A DNA stretch of 64,000 nucleotides. Source: Chryseobacterium sp. StRB126 (GTDB lineage: Bacteria; Bacteroidota; Bacteroidia; Flavobacteriales; Weeksellaceae). Every line of letters starts with the position of its first letter. Positions within the stretch are counted from its first letter, which is position 1. The stretch is taken from positions 4,774,001 to 4,838,000 of the forward strand of contig NZ_AP014624.1 in NCBI RefSeq assembly GCF_000829375.1, written 5' to 3'. Shown one piece after another: positions 51,484-60,516 of this stretch. Under the pieces are notes generated by a model. That model had not been told where the DNA came from and did not search any database. It saw nothing but the letters and a program-made list of their open reading frames with translations. Position numbers and translations under genes: made by a program.

Positions 51484-53379
51484 ATGAATTACGTTTCTGC
51501 AGAAAACCTCACCAAATCTTACGGCATCAAAGTTTTGTTTGAAAATATTTCCTTTCACATTAATGAAGGAGACAAAATTGCCATTGTTGCCAAAAACGGG
51601 AGTGGAAAATCTACCCTTCTGAAAATTTTAATGGGTAAAGAAATTGCAGACAGCGGCACTGCGATCATTAATAAAGATATTCAGGTTGTTTTATTTGACC
51701 AGGAAATTGATTTTGACTCTAATCTAAGCATTGATGAATTCATGATGACTCTGGATTCTGAGCCAATCCTTGCTTTGAAGAATTACCATAAGTCTCTTCA
51801 TTCTACGGATCATGATTTTATTGAAAAGGCATTGGCTGATATGGAAGCCCACAAAGCCTGGGATCTTGAAAATGAAATGAAACAAATTCTTTCTCAACTT
51901 AAAATCACAGATCTTGAAGCTAAAATGGGTACCCTTTCCGGAGGACAGGTCAAACGTGTTGCCCTTGCTAAGCTACTGACTGAAACCAGAGCTGAACATA
52001 AACATACACTCCTTATTATGGATGAACCTACCAACCACTTGGATGTGGATATGGTAGAATGGCTTGAAAACTATCTGAACAAAGCAAAAATCACTTTACT
52101 ACTTGTTACCCACGACCGATATTTCCTGGACAGTGTTTGTGATATTATCTGGGAAATGGAAGATAGAAATCTTTATGTTCACAATGGTTCATACGCTACA
52201 TATCTTGAAAATAAAATGATTCGTGAGGATAACCTTAATGCAACTATTGATAAGGCCAACAACCTTTACAGAAAGGAATTGGAATGGATGCGTAGACAGC
52301 CCAAAGCAAGAACTACAAAGTCTAAAAGCAGAATTGACTCCTTTTATGAAACAGAAAAGGTAGCCAAAACAGACACCAGAAAACAAGGTCTTGAACTGGA
52401 TTTTGAAATGAAGCGTCTTGGAAATAAAGTTCTTGAACTAAAACATATTGATAAAAGCTTTGGAAATAAAGTTTTATTAAAAGATTTCAGCTACCAATTT
52501 CAACGGGGTGAGAAAGTAGGAATCATCGGAAAAAACGGAGCTGGAAAATCTACATTATTGAATATTATCCAGGGATTTGAAAAATTTGACAAAGGAGAAA
52601 TTGAAACGGGAGAAACTATTTCTTTCGGATATTTCGCACAGAAAGGTCTTACTTATAAAGAGGATGAACGTGTGATTGACTTCATAAAGGAAATTGCGGA
52701 ATTCTACCCTTTAGCAAATGGAAAAAGTCTTTCTGCATCGCAGTTCCTTAGATTATTCTTATTTGATGATCAGACACAATACTCTCCTATCTCAAAATTA
52801 TCAGGAGGTGAAAAGAGAAGATTACACCTGATGTATATTTTATATCAGAATCCTAACTTCTTGATTTTTGACGAACCTACGAATGACCTGGATCTTCCTA
52901 CACTAACAGTTCTTGAAAACTTCCTGCAGCAATTCCAGGGATCTTTAATCATTGTTTCCCACGACAGATATTTCATGGACAGAATCGTAGATCATGTTCT
53001 CGCTTTTGAAGGGGATGGAAAAATCAGAGATTTTGTAGGAAATTTCTCAGAATATCGTGAAGCAAGAAGCCGTGAAGAAGCTTTAGAAAAAAATACAGTT
53101 GCAAAGCCTGAACCTGTAAAAGAAACAGTTGCTGTTACAGAAACGCCTTCATCTTCCAATTCTCAAAAAAGGAAACTATCCTTCAAAGAACAAAGAGAGT
53201 TAGAAACCATTGAAAAAGAAATGCCTGAACTGGAAGAGAAACGTACAAAAATCTTAGATCAACTTAATAACGAATCTGATTATGAAAAAATAGCCAAGCT
53301 TTCTTCAGAACTGGAAACAGTTTCAGAAAAACTGGAGAATCATGAAATGAGATGGCTTGAACTTCAGGAAATCATGTAA
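51484..53379 (+). CDS. ABC-F family ATPase (Uup-like)
   Basis: 631 residues with two ATP-binding cassettes and no membrane segment. Cassette 1: IAIVAKNGSGKSTLL, LSGGQVKR, LLIMDEPTNHLD. Cassette 2: VGIIGKNGAGKSTLLN, KLSGGEKRRLHL, LIFDEPTNDLDL. The C-terminal about 90 residues are a charged coiled coil (FKEQRELETIEKEMPELEEK), as in Uup. ABC-F proteins act at the ribosome in translation or give antibiotic resistance. Uup-like by length and coiled coil; not proven. Confidence 0.92.
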   Translation: MNYVSAENLTKSYGIKVLFENISFHINEGDKIAIVAKNGSGKSTLLKILMGKEIADSGTAIINKDIQVVLFDQEIDFDSNLSIDEFMMTLDSEPILALKNYHKSLHSTDHDFIEKALADMEAHKAWDLENEMKQILSQLKITDLEAKMGTLSGGQVKRVALAKLLTETRAEHKHTLLIMDEPTNHLDVDMVEWLENYLNKAKITLLLVTHDRYFLDSVCDIIWEMEDRNLYVHNGSYATYLENKMIREDNLNATIDKANNLYRKELEWMRRQPKARTTKSKSRIDSFYETEKVAKTDTRKQGLELDFEMKRLGNKVLELKHIDKSFGNKVLLKDFSYQFQRGEKVGIIGKNGAGKSTLLNIIQGFEKFDKGEIETGETISFGYFAQKGLTYKEDERVIDFIKEIAEFYPLANGKSLSASQFLRLFLFDDQTQYSPISKLSGGEKRRLHLMYILYQNPNFLIFDEPTNDLDLPTLTVLENFLQQFQGSLIIVSHDRYFMDRIVDHVLAFEGDGKIRDFVGNFSEYREARSREEALEKNTVAKPEPVKETVAVTETPSSSNSQKRKLSFKEQRELETIEKEMPELEEKRTKILDQLNNESDYEKIAKLSSELETVSEKLENHEMRWLELQEIM

Positions 53380-53390
53380 AAATATAAGTT

Positions 53391-53460
53391 ATGAATGAGT
53401 TCAAAGGGTTGGAGTTTCTAATTCCAGCTATCATTAACCTTAAACTTTGAACTCACTCAT
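53391..53460. repeat. intergenic inverted-repeat module (copy 6)
   Basis: ATGAATGAGTTCAAAGGGTT (53391-53410) and AACTTTGAACTCACTCAT (53443-53460) pair well. It lies between the ABC-F and Gfo/Idh genes, which converge, so it may also act as a terminator. Confidence 0.75.
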
Positions 53461-53472
53461 AAAATTTATAAT

Positions 53473-54528
53473 TTATAATGTAATCACTTTTTCTTCTTTT
53501 GAACTTTTCAGTGAAGCATCGATGATCTTCATATTCTGGATCACTTCTTTTCCCGGTGATGGTAAAGGATATCCGAAAACAATATGTTCATAGATTTGTT
53601 GGTAATAATCCATATAATTTCCGGCTTTGCTTGAAGTAAACATTCTTTCTGTTTCTGAATTTTCATTCAGATAATTTAAAACTCCATCTGCTTCTTTTAA
53701 AGGCTGCATCCATTCTTTTCCATAGGCTGGGATGGCTCCACCCACCAATTCATTTTCCTGATTATCGGTTCTTTCCTGCAGGAACGTTCCTTTATCTCCA
53801 TGAATTTTATAGGCATAATGATCTTCTTTAGTAAACACCGATGATTTTAGTCTGACTCTCAGATCATTTTTATAGAATAGCAGGATCTCAAAATAATCGT
53901 TGGCAAACTCCGATCCCTTCATAGAGAATACATCGGCGAAAAGTTTTTCAGGATATCCAAAATACTGTACAGCCTGATCTACAAGGTGCGCCCCAAGATC
54001 ATGCAATGAACCTGAACCTATCTGCCCCGGATTTTCTTTATGCTGCTTTCCGCTTGGTGTAGTACGGAACCTGTCAAAACGGATCTCAGCCTCTTTAATA
54101 TGTCCTAATTTCCCTTCGCTTAAAATTTTTCGTACCTGCTGAAAATCACGGTCAAATCTTCTGTTTTGATATACACTTAAAAATAGTCCTTTCTCTTCAG
54201 CCAGCTTTACCAATTCTTCTGCTTCTTCTACATTGACAGTAAAAGGTTTCTCAACAATGATATTTTTCCCTGCTTCCAAAGCTTTTCTGGCATATTCATA
54301 ATGTGTCTGAACTGGCGTGTTGATAATCACCAATTCTACATCTGCATTCTGAAGCATTTCTTCTACCGAACGGTAAATAGTGGCTTCAGGATATTTTTCC
54401 TTAGACTCTTCTTTACTTCTTTCTACCACTGCAGAAATGAAGAACCCCGGATGGTCTTTTAAAAAGGGAGCGTGAAAAACTTTCCCACTCATTCCAAAGG
54501 CACAAAGGCCTGCTCTTACCAGTTGCAT
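53473..54528 (-). CDS. Gfo/Idh/MocA family oxidoreductase
   Basis: 351 residues. N-terminal Rossmann fold: AGLCAFGMSGKVFHAPFLKD, followed by LVIINTPVQTHYEYARKALE and NIIVEKPFTVNVEEAEELVK, where EKP holds the catalytic Lys. The C-terminal beta-sheet domain has GSGSLHDLGAHLVDQAVQYF. It uses NAD(P) to oxidise or reduce a sugar-like substrate; which one is unknown. Confidence 0.9.
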   Translation of the reverse strand: MQLVRAGLCAFGMSGKVFHAPFLKDHPGFFISAVVERSKEESKEKYPEATIYRSVEEMLQNADVELVIINTPVQTHYEYARKALEAGKNIIVEKPFTVNVEEAEELVKLAEEKGLFLSVYQNRRFDRDFQQVRKILSEGKLGHIKEAEIRFDRFRTTPSGKQHKENPGQIGSGSLHDLGAHLVDQAVQYFGYPEKLFADVFSMKGSEFANDYFEILLFYKNDLRVRLKSSVFTKEDHYAYKIHGDKGTFLQERTDNQENELVGGAIPAYGKEWMQPLKEADGVLNYLNENSETERMFTSSKAGNYMDYYQQIYEHIVFGYPLPSPGKEVIQNMKIIDASLKSSKEEKVITL

Positions 54529-54543
54529 ATTTTAATTTTTCAA

Positions 54544-54551
54544 CAAATATA
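54544..54551 (-). promoter_or_regulatory. -7 box of the Gfo/Idh gene (TATATTTG)
   Basis: Exact match on the minus strand, 15 bases before the start. The nearest -33 TTG candidate is spaced too far (about 26 bp). Confidence 0.5.
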
Positions 54552-54669
54552 TTCATAAAAAGCGCTGGATGCTGCACCAACAATAAGGATAGAAACAATC
54601 CATACACTTCACCTTTAAAAGATGTGATAAAAATCATAAAATTATTTTTAACTATTCTAAACAAATACT

Positions 54670-54677
54670 TACATTTG
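54670..54677 (+). promoter_or_regulatory. -7 box of the TonB receptor gene (TACATTTG)
   Basis: Exact match, 34 bases before the ATG. No Fur-type box was seen by eye. Confidence 0.55.
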
Positions 54678-54711
54678 CGCCTTATTTAAAACTGTTCTAC
54701 ATAAAAATAAA

Positions 54712-56991
54712 ATGAAAAGACAATTACTATCTTTAGGTCTTCTATTTATCGCTGTTTCAGCCAGTGCACAGCTGAAAAACGTTGAAGCAGACACCATCAG
54801 AACTCAAACCATTGAAGATATCAATCTTCATAAAACAGGAAATCCAAACCAGGCTAGACCATTATCTACAAAGTCTAATCTGACGATGATGGAAACCCCT
54901 CAGCCTATTGCTATTGTTACCCATGAAATCATTGAGCAGCAACAGGCAAAACAATTGAGTGATGTTCTTCAGAATGTAAACGGGATGTATATCACTTCAT
55001 CCAGAGGAAATTCTCAGGACAGTTTTGGTGGGCGTGGATTTATTTTAGGAAATGACAATATTTTTAAGAATGGATCAAGAATAAATAGCGGGGTTTTCCC
55101 TGAAGTAAGTGGTCTTGAAAGAGTTGAAGTTTTAAAAGGAGCCAATGCTATGCTTTACGGAAATACTGCTGCCGGTGGTATTATCAACATGATTACGAAA
55201 AAGCCTAAATTCAATTTTGGAGGAAGCATAGGATTAAACGGTGGAAGCTGGAATTCTTACAAGCCTACAGTTGATGTTTACGGACCATTATCTAAAAATA
55301 TTGCTTTCAGAGTAAACGGAACTTATGAATATGCTGAAAGCTTCAGAGATGTTGTACAATCTGAAAAATATTACTTCAATCCTTCATTCTTATTTAATTT
55401 AAGTGATAAATCTCAATTAATTATTGAGGCAGATTATCTTAAAAATAATTTCACCCCAGACTTCGGGCTTGGGTCTATTACTGAAAAAAATCAAAGCTAT
55501 AGATTGAATGATGGGATATCCAGAAATGTATTCTTTGGAACTGACTGGCAATATCAAAATGTACAGCAAGCTTCTACAAATGTAACCTTTAATCATCAAT
55601 TTAACGAAAAATGGTCTTTGAATGCTACGGCTTCTTATCAAAACTATACTAAAGATTATTTTTCTTCTGAAAGAGTACAATGGGGCTACAGTTCACCTAC
55701 TGCTACTAGACTTTCATGGAACAGACCTTTTGGTAAAACATACAATGAACAAAACTATACTTCTGCACAAGTAAATATCAACGGTGAATTTAATACCGGA
55801 AAAATTAATCATAAAGTATTAATTGGTACAGATGCAGACTATAGCCAGGCGGATGCTTATGCTTATAATGTTACAGATCCAAAAAATCTTCTCTATTTAG
55901 ATGATCCATCAACATGGGGAAATATTGGGATGCCAAATTCTGTTCTTAATACTAGAAACAGAATCAATACAAGAAGAATTGGAGTTTATGCACAAGATTT
56001 TATCAGCTTGACAAAGCAACTGAAAGTAATTGCAGGATTAAGATGGTCTTATGTAGAAAATATGCCCACACTCACCACTCGTTTTGGATCAAACGAGAAA
56101 TTTGAAGTAGCCAATTCTTCAACATCTGATAATGCATTCTCTCCTAAGGTAGGGTTGGTTTATGCTCCCAATGAAAATCTTTCGGTATTTGCAACGTATA
56201 CCAATTCGTTTGCTTCAAATGCAGGATATACTTCGGATCAATTTAATACGGTAAATACCAATCAACCTATTCAGCAAATTCAAAATCAGTTAACCAATTT
56301 ATCAAAACAAAGCATAAAGCCATCAACAGTTGATCAATATGAAATTGGTGTTAAAAAGAATTTCTGGAACAATGCTTTAGCTGTTAATTTAACGGCTTAC
56401 CAGATTATGTACAACAATTATTATCAAACATATTGGTTCATCCCTGGCACTACCCCCAATGCAGTACCAGTAAATTCAACAGATACCAATCTTAAAGAAT
56501 TTGCAGGAAATATGAGAAGCCGTGGCGTAGAATTAGACATTACAGGAAATCCTACAGAAAATTTATCGATCATCGGAGGTTTCTCTTATAACAATTCTGT
56601 TTATCTTGACACTCCTGAAAAGGGATATGTTGAAAAGCAAAGACTGGTAAGAACACCAGCAACAACAGCTAATGTTTCCGTTTTCTATAAATTTACAAAC
56701 TATGTAAAAGGATTGAAAGTTGGAGCTGGAATTTATTATATCGGAGACAGAATTGCCGGATGGAATGACTCAAAATCAACAAATACAAGTAGAAACAACG
56801 TAACCAGAATGTTTGATCTAAAAGACTATACTACTGTTTCTGTATCTGTTGGCTATGAGTGGAAAAAGTTTTCTATCCAGGGAAGAGTGGGTAACCTGTT
56901 TGATGTTGTAAATTACAACGTTCACGAAAACTACTCAGTAAACCCAATTACTCCAAGAAATTATTATTTTACATTGACATACAAACTGTAG
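54712..56991 (+). CDS. TonB-dependent siderophore receptor
   Basis: 759 residues. Signal peptide (MKRQLLSLGLLFIAVSASAQ), a plug domain (TMMETPQPIAIVTHEIIEQQ, then FGGRGFILGNDNIFKNGSRI and VEVLKGANAMLYGNTAAGGI), and a C-terminal 22-strand barrel ending NYYFTLTYKL. The plug block LERVEVLKGANAMLYG is the hallmark of siderophore receptors of the FhuA/FoxA type. The iron chelator bound is unknown. A PepSY membrane protein follows 90 bp later, as is common in iron loci. Confidence 0.93.
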   Translation: MKRQLLSLGLLFIAVSASAQLKNVEADTIRTQTIEDINLHKTGNPNQARPLSTKSNLTMMETPQPIAIVTHEIIEQQQAKQLSDVLQNVNGMYITSSRGNSQDSFGGRGFILGNDNIFKNGSRINSGVFPEVSGLERVEVLKGANAMLYGNTAAGGIINMITKKPKFNFGGSIGLNGGSWNSYKPTVDVYGPLSKNIAFRVNGTYEYAESFRDVVQSEKYYFNPSFLFNLSDKSQLIIEADYLKNNFTPDFGLGSITEKNQSYRLNDGISRNVFFGTDWQYQNVQQASTNVTFNHQFNEKWSLNATASYQNYTKDYFSSERVQWGYSSPTATRLSWNRPFGKTYNEQNYTSAQVNINGEFNTGKINHKVLIGTDADYSQADAYAYNVTDPKNLLYLDDPSTWGNIGMPNSVLNTRNRINTRRIGVYAQDFISLTKQLKVIAGLRWSYVENMPTLTTRFGSNEKFEVANSSTSDNAFSPKVGLVYAPNENLSVFATYTNSFASNAGYTSDQFNTVNTNQPIQQIQNQLTNLSKQSIKPSTVDQYEIGVKKNFWNNALAVNLTAYQIMYNNYYQTYWFIPGTTPNAVPVNSTDTNLKEFAGNMRSRGVELDITGNPTENLSIIGGFSYNNSVYLDTPEKGYVEKQRLVRTPATTANVSVFYKFTNYVKGLKVGAGIYYIGDRIAGWNDSKSTNTSRNNVTRMFDLKDYTTVSVSVGYEWKKFSIQGRVGNLFDVVNYNVHENYSVNPITPRNYYFTLTYKL

Positions 56992-57081
56992 AATTAACTT
57001 TATAATTACTTCTTTATTAAAAGTGGAAATTGCATTTTTGCAGTTTCCACTTTTGAAATTTAAAAACAAAACAAAGACGAT

Positions 57082-57597
57082 ATGGATAAGATTAAAGACA
57101 CAAGAAGTTTCATGAGAATTACCCACCGTTATCTGGGATATTTCCTGGCTGGTATTATGGCTGTGTATGCCGTAAGTGGAATTATTTTGGTCTACAGGGA
57201 CACCGATTTTTTAAAGAGTGAAAAAAAGTATGAAAAAACTTTATCTGCCAACCTATCTGAAAAAGAACTGAAAAAGGAACTGAAGATGAAAGGCCTTGAA
57301 GTAGAAAAGACAGAAGGCTCTGTTCTTCACTTTAAAAGAGGAACTTATGATTCCGCAACTGGAGTCGCTAAGTATTCAAAAATGGAATTACCTTTTGTAC
57401 TGGATAAAATGGTTTCGCTTCACAAATCACAATCTAAAGATGCTATTGCGCCTCTCAGTGTATTTTTCGGAGTAGCTCTTTTCTTCTTTGTCATCTCAAG
57501 TTTCTGGATGTTTAATCCTAAGACAAAAGCTTTCAAGCGCGGCATCAAATTTACAATTGCAGGACTTGTTATTTCCATCCTTCTTTTGTTAATTTAA
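57082..57597 (+). CDS. PepSY-domain membrane protein
   Basis: 171 residues. An N-terminal membrane helix in a PepSY_TM-like start (SFMRITHRYLGYFLAGIMAV), a periplasmic PepSY-type stretch (about 55-115, LSANLSEKELKKELKMKGLE), and two C-terminal helices (LSVFFGVALFFFVISSFWMF; FTIAGLVISILLLLI). Likely a short partner of the siderophore receptor for iron release or uptake. The role is inferred from context. Confidence 0.8.
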   Translation: MDKIKDTRSFMRITHRYLGYFLAGIMAVYAVSGIILVYRDTDFLKSEKKYEKTLSANLSEKELKKELKMKGLEVEKTEGSVLHFKRGTYDSATGVAKYSKMELPFVLDKMVSLHKSQSKDAIAPLSVFFGVALFFFVISSFWMFNPKTKAFKRGIKFTIAGLVISILLLLI

Positions 57598-57605
57598 AAG
57601 AAAAA

Positions 57606-57687
57606 AGAAGCTGTTAGAAAATAACTGAAGGTTTTAAAATGAAATAACAATTCTTTTAAAATTCGATAACTTCTCTCTTACAGCCTC
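57606..57687. repeat. intergenic inverted-repeat module (copy 7)
   Basis: GAAGCTGTTAGAAAATAACT (57607-57626) can pair with GATAACTTCTCTCTTACAGC and CTC (57665-57687), with mismatches. It lies right after the PepSY gene and might also serve as its terminator. Confidence 0.6.
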
Positions 57688-57866
57688 GTGCTTCCCTACT
57701 TATTAATTGTGAAATATTCAATAAATATGTTAAAAATAAGGTTCTTATCCTATTGATATTATTAACATTAATTTAGAAAAATTGTCTAAAATTAAGACTC
57801 TGGCACATTTATTGTTTTTTCTATAATTCGTGAATAATAAACATTTAATTATTAAAATAATAAATT

Positions 57867-58457
57867 ATGAAAAAACTTATTTTAACAGGAGTATTAGCCG
57901 TAGCAGGATTAACAGCAACTGCAAACGCTCAGATTCAGAAAGGTAATTGGATGGTAGGAAGTAGCATTGTAGCCAGTAATTTTGGTTTAAATACAGGTGG
58001 TGGATATAATATTTCATTACAACCAAAGGCGGCCTACTTTATTCAAGATAATGTAGCTGTTGGAGGATATGTAGATTTAGGATTTAATAAAGTAACAAAT
58101 GGATCACCTACTAATTTTGTATATAAAGTTGGAGCTTTAGGCAGATACTATGTTTCTCCGGGAGAAAAAGGTGTTGATAACTTATTACACCACGGAAGAT
58201 GGTTTCTGGAAGGTAATGTAGGAGTTGGAGGTACTTCTACTGAAGGATCTAACTCTACTACAGGTTTAGATTTTGGAGCAGGTCCTGGTTACTCATATTT
58301 CATTACACCAAACATCGGTGTTGAAGGTTTAGTAAAATATAATGGTGTTGCAGGATTTGGTAGTGAGGGATTAACTTCTACCTTAACTTTCAATGTAGGA
58401 TTCAGTATCTATTTACCAACATCTAAAGGTAAGCAGATCATCAAAGATGTTAAGTAA
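57867..58457 (+). CDS. outer-membrane beta-barrel protein (OmpW/OmpX-like size)
   Basis: 196 residues. Signal peptide MKKLILTGVLAVAGLTATANA, then alternating strands typical of a small 8-strand barrel (NWMVGSSIVASNFGLNTGGG; TLTFNVGFSIYLPT). No enzyme motif. Such proteins are abundant in Chryseobacterium envelopes. A strong terminator follows. Confidence 0.75.
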   Translation: MKKLILTGVLAVAGLTATANAQIQKGNWMVGSSIVASNFGLNTGGGYNISLQPKAAYFIQDNVAVGGYVDLGFNKVTNGSPTNFVYKVGALGRYYVSPGEKGVDNLLHHGRWFLEGNVGVGGTSTEGSNSTTGLDFGAGPGYSYFITPNIGVEGLVKYNGVAGFGSEGLTSTLTFNVGFSIYLPTSKGKQIIKDVK

Positions 58458-58482
58458 TCACTGAAATATTTATAAAAAAATG

Positions 58483-58516
58483 AAAGCGCCCCGGAAATAA
58501 ATTCCGGGGCGCTTTT
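58483..58516 (+). terminator. terminator of the small barrel gene
   Basis: AAAGCGCCCCGGAA and TTCCGGGGCGCTTT, 14 bp, followed by T. Confidence 0.9.
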
Positions 58517-58558
58517 CGTACAAATTAAAACTAAACTATAAAAAATCAAATAAATAAA

Positions 58559-59194
58559 TCATGTATTGGGTTGTGGTGTATATCTTAAATAAGGCTTTAT
58601 CTCTGTAACTCCTTTAGGAAATTTTTTGATGGCATCTTCTGTAGAAACTGCAGGGGGAACAATCACATCTTCTCCATTCTTCCAGTTTACAGGAGTGGCC
58701 ACCTGGTAATTATCCACAAGCTGTAAAGAATCCAATACTCTCAGAATTTCATTAAAATTTCTTCCTGTAGAGGCCGGATAAGTGATAATAAGTCTCACCT
58801 TTTTATCAGGATCAATAATTAACAAGGAACGCACTGTTGCCGTTGCCGAAGCATTAGGATGAATAAAATCATAGAGCTCGGAAACTTTTTTTTCCTTGTC
58901 AGCTATAATTGGGAACTGGACATCTGTATTTTGGGTTTCATTAATGTCTTTTACCCAATTCTGATGATCCTCTACCCCATCCACACTCAAAGCAATCACC
59001 TTGGTATTTCTTTGGGCAAATTCGGACTGTAATTTAGAAGTATATCCCAACTCTGTAGTGCATACCGGTGTATAATCTGCCGGATGGGAAAATAAAATTC
59101 CCCAGGAATCTCCCAGATAATTATAAAAATTGATATCCCCTAAAGATGATTCTGCCTGAAAGTTGGGTGCTGTATCTCCTAATTTGATTGACAT
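58559..59194 (-). CDS. 1-Cys peroxiredoxin (Prx6 type)
   Basis: 211 residues, the length of the Prx6 subfamily. The peroxidatic Cys45 is in HPADYTPVCTTELGYTSKLQ. The C-terminal part (YQVATPVNWKNGEDVIVPPA) is the typical Prx6 extension. No resolving Cys elsewhere. It reduces H2O2 and organic peroxides. Its promoter is wrapped in a perfect palindrome (59212-59232). Confidence 0.93.
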   Translation of the reverse strand: MSIKLGDTAPNFQAESSLGDINFYNYLGDSWGILFSHPADYTPVCTTELGYTSKLQSEFAQRNTKVIALSVDGVEDHQNWVKDINETQNTDVQFPIIADKEKKVSELYDFIHPNASATATVRSLLIIDPDKKVRLIITYPASTGRNFNEILRVLDSLQLVDNYQVATPVNWKNGEDVIVPPAVSTEDAIKKFPKGVTEIKPYLRYTPQPNT

Positions 59195-59211
59195 AATATT
59201 TTGTATTTGTT

Positions 59212-59232
59212 AGTCTACAAATTTAGTAGACT
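59212..59232. promoter_or_regulatory. palindrome overlapping the peroxiredoxin promoter
   Basis: AGTCTAC-AAATTTA-GTAGACT is a perfect 7+7 inverted repeat around the -7 box. A protein bound here would block the promoter directly. Its owner is unknown; a redox or metal regulator is a guess. Confidence 0.6.
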
Positions 59233-59248
59233 TTTTAATACTAACAAA
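59218..59248 (-). promoter_or_regulatory. promoter of the peroxiredoxin gene
   Basis: On the minus strand TTTG (59245-59248) and TAAATTTG (59218-59225), 19 bp apart, about 24 bp before the ATG. An exact match at both elements. Confidence 0.8.
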
Positions 59249-59290
59249 ATTTTTCTTGAAAATTTATATCTTTAGTGTAAAATTTTATTC

Positions 59291-60175
59291 ATGGAGAAAA
59301 CCGGGCTCACCTACATAGACTTGGTGTATAAGGTATTGGAAAGTTGGTATGTAACGTTTGCAGAGCTTACCCCTAAACTGATTGTCGGCATTTTAGTATT
59401 TACATTCTTTCTTATTACAAGTAAATACATGAGCCAAATTGCCGTAAAATTATTTCACAAGTTCTTCCCCAAAAGCCAGAAAGAAAGCTCATTGGTTACC
59501 TTAATCAGCATATTCAGGTTTTTAATTATGCTGATGGGAACATTTATTTCCCTCGAAATTATGGGATTCAGTGGTTTCTTGTGGAAGTTTATCGGAAGTT
59601 TGGGAGTTGCCGGAGTTATTGCCGGGGTTGCTTTAAAAGATCTTGTGTCAAGTATCTTTTCAGGAATGTTAATTGGTATTGATAAAGCCTTTAAAGTAGG
59701 TGACTACATTACGATTGGAGCTCATTCAGGCACAGTACAGGAGATTGGATTTTTAACAACCAAAATCCTTACAGACGATGGAAAAAAAGCCTACATTCCT
59801 AATCAGGTGGTATTTAATGCTCCGTTTTACAATATTACGGCTTCACCTCAGCGCAGAATTATTCTAAACTTTGAAATTCCTGCAGATGAAGATATCAGTA
59901 AAGCTCAGAAAAGTATTCTTGAAGTAGTTAAAAATCTTGATGATGTGGATAAGCTGGATACTGCAGAAGTTATTTTTACCGATCTGAAGCAAGGCTCTTT
60001 TAATCTGCAGGTTAAATTCTGGATCAAAATAGGAGCTAATTTAGCGCAGGTAAAAAGTAAAGCTTATTTAGATATTAAGGAACGATTTGATGTGGATAAA
60101 ATCCAGCTGGTGACTCCTACAAGTATTAGTATTACTAGTGGAGAAAACAATTTGCCTGAAAGCCAGGATAAATAA
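59291..60175 (+). CDS. mscS: small-conductance mechanosensitive channel MscS family
   Basis: 294 residues. Three membrane helices, the last one pore-lining with SLGVAGVIAGVALKDLVSSI and FSGMLIGIDKAFKVGDYITI, typical of MscS. The C-terminal cytoplasmic domain holds AYIPNQVVFNAPFYNITASP and the beta-alpha end. It opens on membrane tension during osmotic shock. Confidence 0.93.
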   Translation: MEKTGLTYIDLVYKVLESWYVTFAELTPKLIVGILVFTFFLITSKYMSQIAVKLFHKFFPKSQKESSLVTLISIFRFLIMLMGTFISLEIMGFSGFLWKFIGSLGVAGVIAGVALKDLVSSIFSGMLIGIDKAFKVGDYITIGAHSGTVQEIGFLTTKILTDDGKKAYIPNQVVFNAPFYNITASPQRRIILNFEIPADEDISKAQKSILEVVKNLDDVDKLDTAEVIFTDLKQGSFNLQVKFWIKIGANLAQVKSKAYLDIKERFDVDKIQLVTPTSISITSGENNLPESQDK

Positions 60176-60179
60176 TTTA

Positions 60180-60215
60180 TTTCCCACAGATCATACTGAT
60201 TTCACAGATGTTTGT
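60180..60215 (-). repeat. dispersed repeat, copy in reverse orientation
   Basis: On the minus strand it reads AAACATCTGTGAAATC then ATCTGTGGGAAA, matching the repeat at 9776-9801 with a few changes. Confidence 0.75.
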
Positions 60216-60516
60216 GGATAGATTAATAATTAAAAGCTGTTTCAATTTTTGGAACGGCTTTTTTGTTGTAAACGCGAAGGTGCGAAGATTTTAGACTATT
60301 TGATTACTTTTAAGGCGCAAAGATTTTATATGCGATAAAATTTTACACTGTTGATTAATGGCTTCGAATAAACGAATAATTTTATTTATACTTAGCAAAT
60401 ATTATAGTAGTAAAAAAATTGTACATTAAGGGCAAAAAAATCAGTATAACTCTTTTTGAAAACTTTATTTTGAGCAACAGCCAAATTGTTCTTGTGCCTG
60501 AATGAATTCCAACAGA
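60216..60516. other. intergenic region after mscS: terminator and GCGAAGGTGCGAAGATTTT repeats
   Basis: The mscS terminator lies at 60234-60266: AAGCTGTTTC and GGAACGGCTT with T-run. It is followed by two imperfect repeats: GCGAAGGTGCGAAGATTTT (about 60273-60291) and AAGGCGCAAAGATTTT (about 60312-60327). No gene was seen in the remaining bases. Confidence 0.6.
60234..60266 (+). terminator. terminator of mscS
   Basis: AAGCTGTTTC-AATTTTT-GGAACGGCTT with two G-T pairs, followed by TTTT. Confidence 0.75.
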
